A DNA stretch of 64,000 nucleotides from Pelosinus sp. (GTDB taxonomy: Bacteria; Bacillota; Negativicutes; DSM-13327): positions 62,001 through 126,000 of the forward strand of contig JARBUM010000002.1 in assembly GCA_029239675.1 (NCBI GenBank), given 5' to 3'. The translations under genes and the position numbers were made by a program. Each line of letters begins with the position of its first letter. Position 1 is the stretch's first letter. The notes under the pieces are model-generated. The model was not told where the DNA came from, ran no database searches, and saw only the letters and a list, made by a program, of their open reading frames with translations. This document shows, in pieces, positions 63,787 to 64,000 of this stretch.

Positions 63787-63972
63787 TTATGCTAACTCTT
63801 TATAGATATCATCTCTGCCAATCTCATTTAATTTTTCTTTCGCATCCTCCATGGTTACTCCAAGGGATATTTTTTTCATGTCGGCTATCGTTATCAAGAC
63901 ATATTCATTATTGAAATATGCTATTTGTTCACTTTTGTCACCGTTTAACCAAATAATCGTAGCCCCAGCCAT
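63787..63972 (-). CDS. small hypothetical protein
   Basis: A 61-aa protein: AGATIIWLNGDKSEQIAYFN beta stretch, then a helix (LGVTMEDAKEKLNEIG). GAGGAGGCGATAGGT precedes ATG 63972. No family recognised. It is the last gene before the window end, so its upstream context is not visible. Confidence 0.65.
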   Translation of the reverse strand: MAGATIIWLNGDKSEQIAYFNNEYVLITIADMKKISLGVTMEDAKEKLNEIGRDDIYKELA

Positions 63973-64000
63973 ACCTATCGCCTCCTCTTTGTTTTTGAAT

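Noticed and set aside
1-64000. CRISPR array, tRNA/rRNA genes, transposase, integrase or prophage
   Set aside because: I read through intergenic regions and ORFs for these and saw none.

Overview
This window looks like chromosomal DNA from an endospore-forming, diderm, anaerobic Firmicute of the Sporomusaceae type (Negativicutes, Pelosinus-like). That placement is an inference from gene content. Two Spo0E-family genes, a DUF3231 gene and sporulation-type kinases point to a spore former. A beta-barrel outer-membrane protein and the C-terminal remnant of a second one point to an outer membrane. IorAB, a CoA-dehydratase activase, a complete histidine-fermentation cluster and formate-tetrahydrofolate ligase point to amino-acid fermentation. 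I see no rRNA, tRNA, CRISPR array, transposase or phage block.

Layout. 1-7.2 kb: two GGDEF-EAL proteins (one cut by the window edge), a response regulator and a PAP2 phosphatase. 7.2-12.8 kb: a LysR regulator between two EamA transporters, then iorAB. 12.9-16.7 kb: deoB, an amino-acid permease, a YbaK-type deacylase and a 49-aa ORF. 16.8-26.2 kb: accessory genes, including Spo0E-like, methyltransferase, superoxide dismutase, DUF3231, patatin, a serine hydrolase, a HAD phosphatase and small secreted proteins, plus decayed coding sequence near 18.6-18.9 kb. 26.2-35 kb: a 1295-aa double activase with a Fur-like box, a GNAT-YoaP protein, an LMW-phosphatase-like gene without a normal start codon, a second Spo0E-like gene, malic enzyme and DacF.

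35.4-50.2 kb, all on the minus strand, is the core of the window. It reads PAS protein, fhs, hutG, hutU, hutI, ftcD, fchA, histidine-type permease, hutH. Immediately upstream lies a 1030-aa AfsR/SARP-like regulator (winged helix, BTAD, AAA ATPase, TPR). Histidine would be taken up and converted via urocanate and imidazolonepropionate to formiminoglutamate. That product can be split by FtcD/FchA, feeding one-carbon units to folate and Fhs, or by HutG, giving formamide. The promoters before the PAS-fhs block and before hutU carry the same direct repeat: TGACGAT, 4 bp, then TGACAGT or AGACAGT, then 8 bp to the -10 element. This is the geometry described for SARP activators, so I propose that the adjacent regulator controls a SARP-type histidine regulon. 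I consider this the most interesting signal here.

50.4-64 kb: rlmN, an FRG-domain protein next to a long inverted repeat, a paralogue of the secreted protein at 25.6 kb, a DUF4405-like membrane protein, a cell-wall amidase, a pair of signalling kinases, an outer-membrane protein, an acyl-CoA ligase, the outer-membrane-protein remnant and four small genes. One kinase shares its whole sensor half with the GGDEF-EAL protein at 4.5 kb. Intergenic regions are rich in strong hairpin terminators, many bidirectional, and several genes use TTG starts behind strong GGAGG sites.
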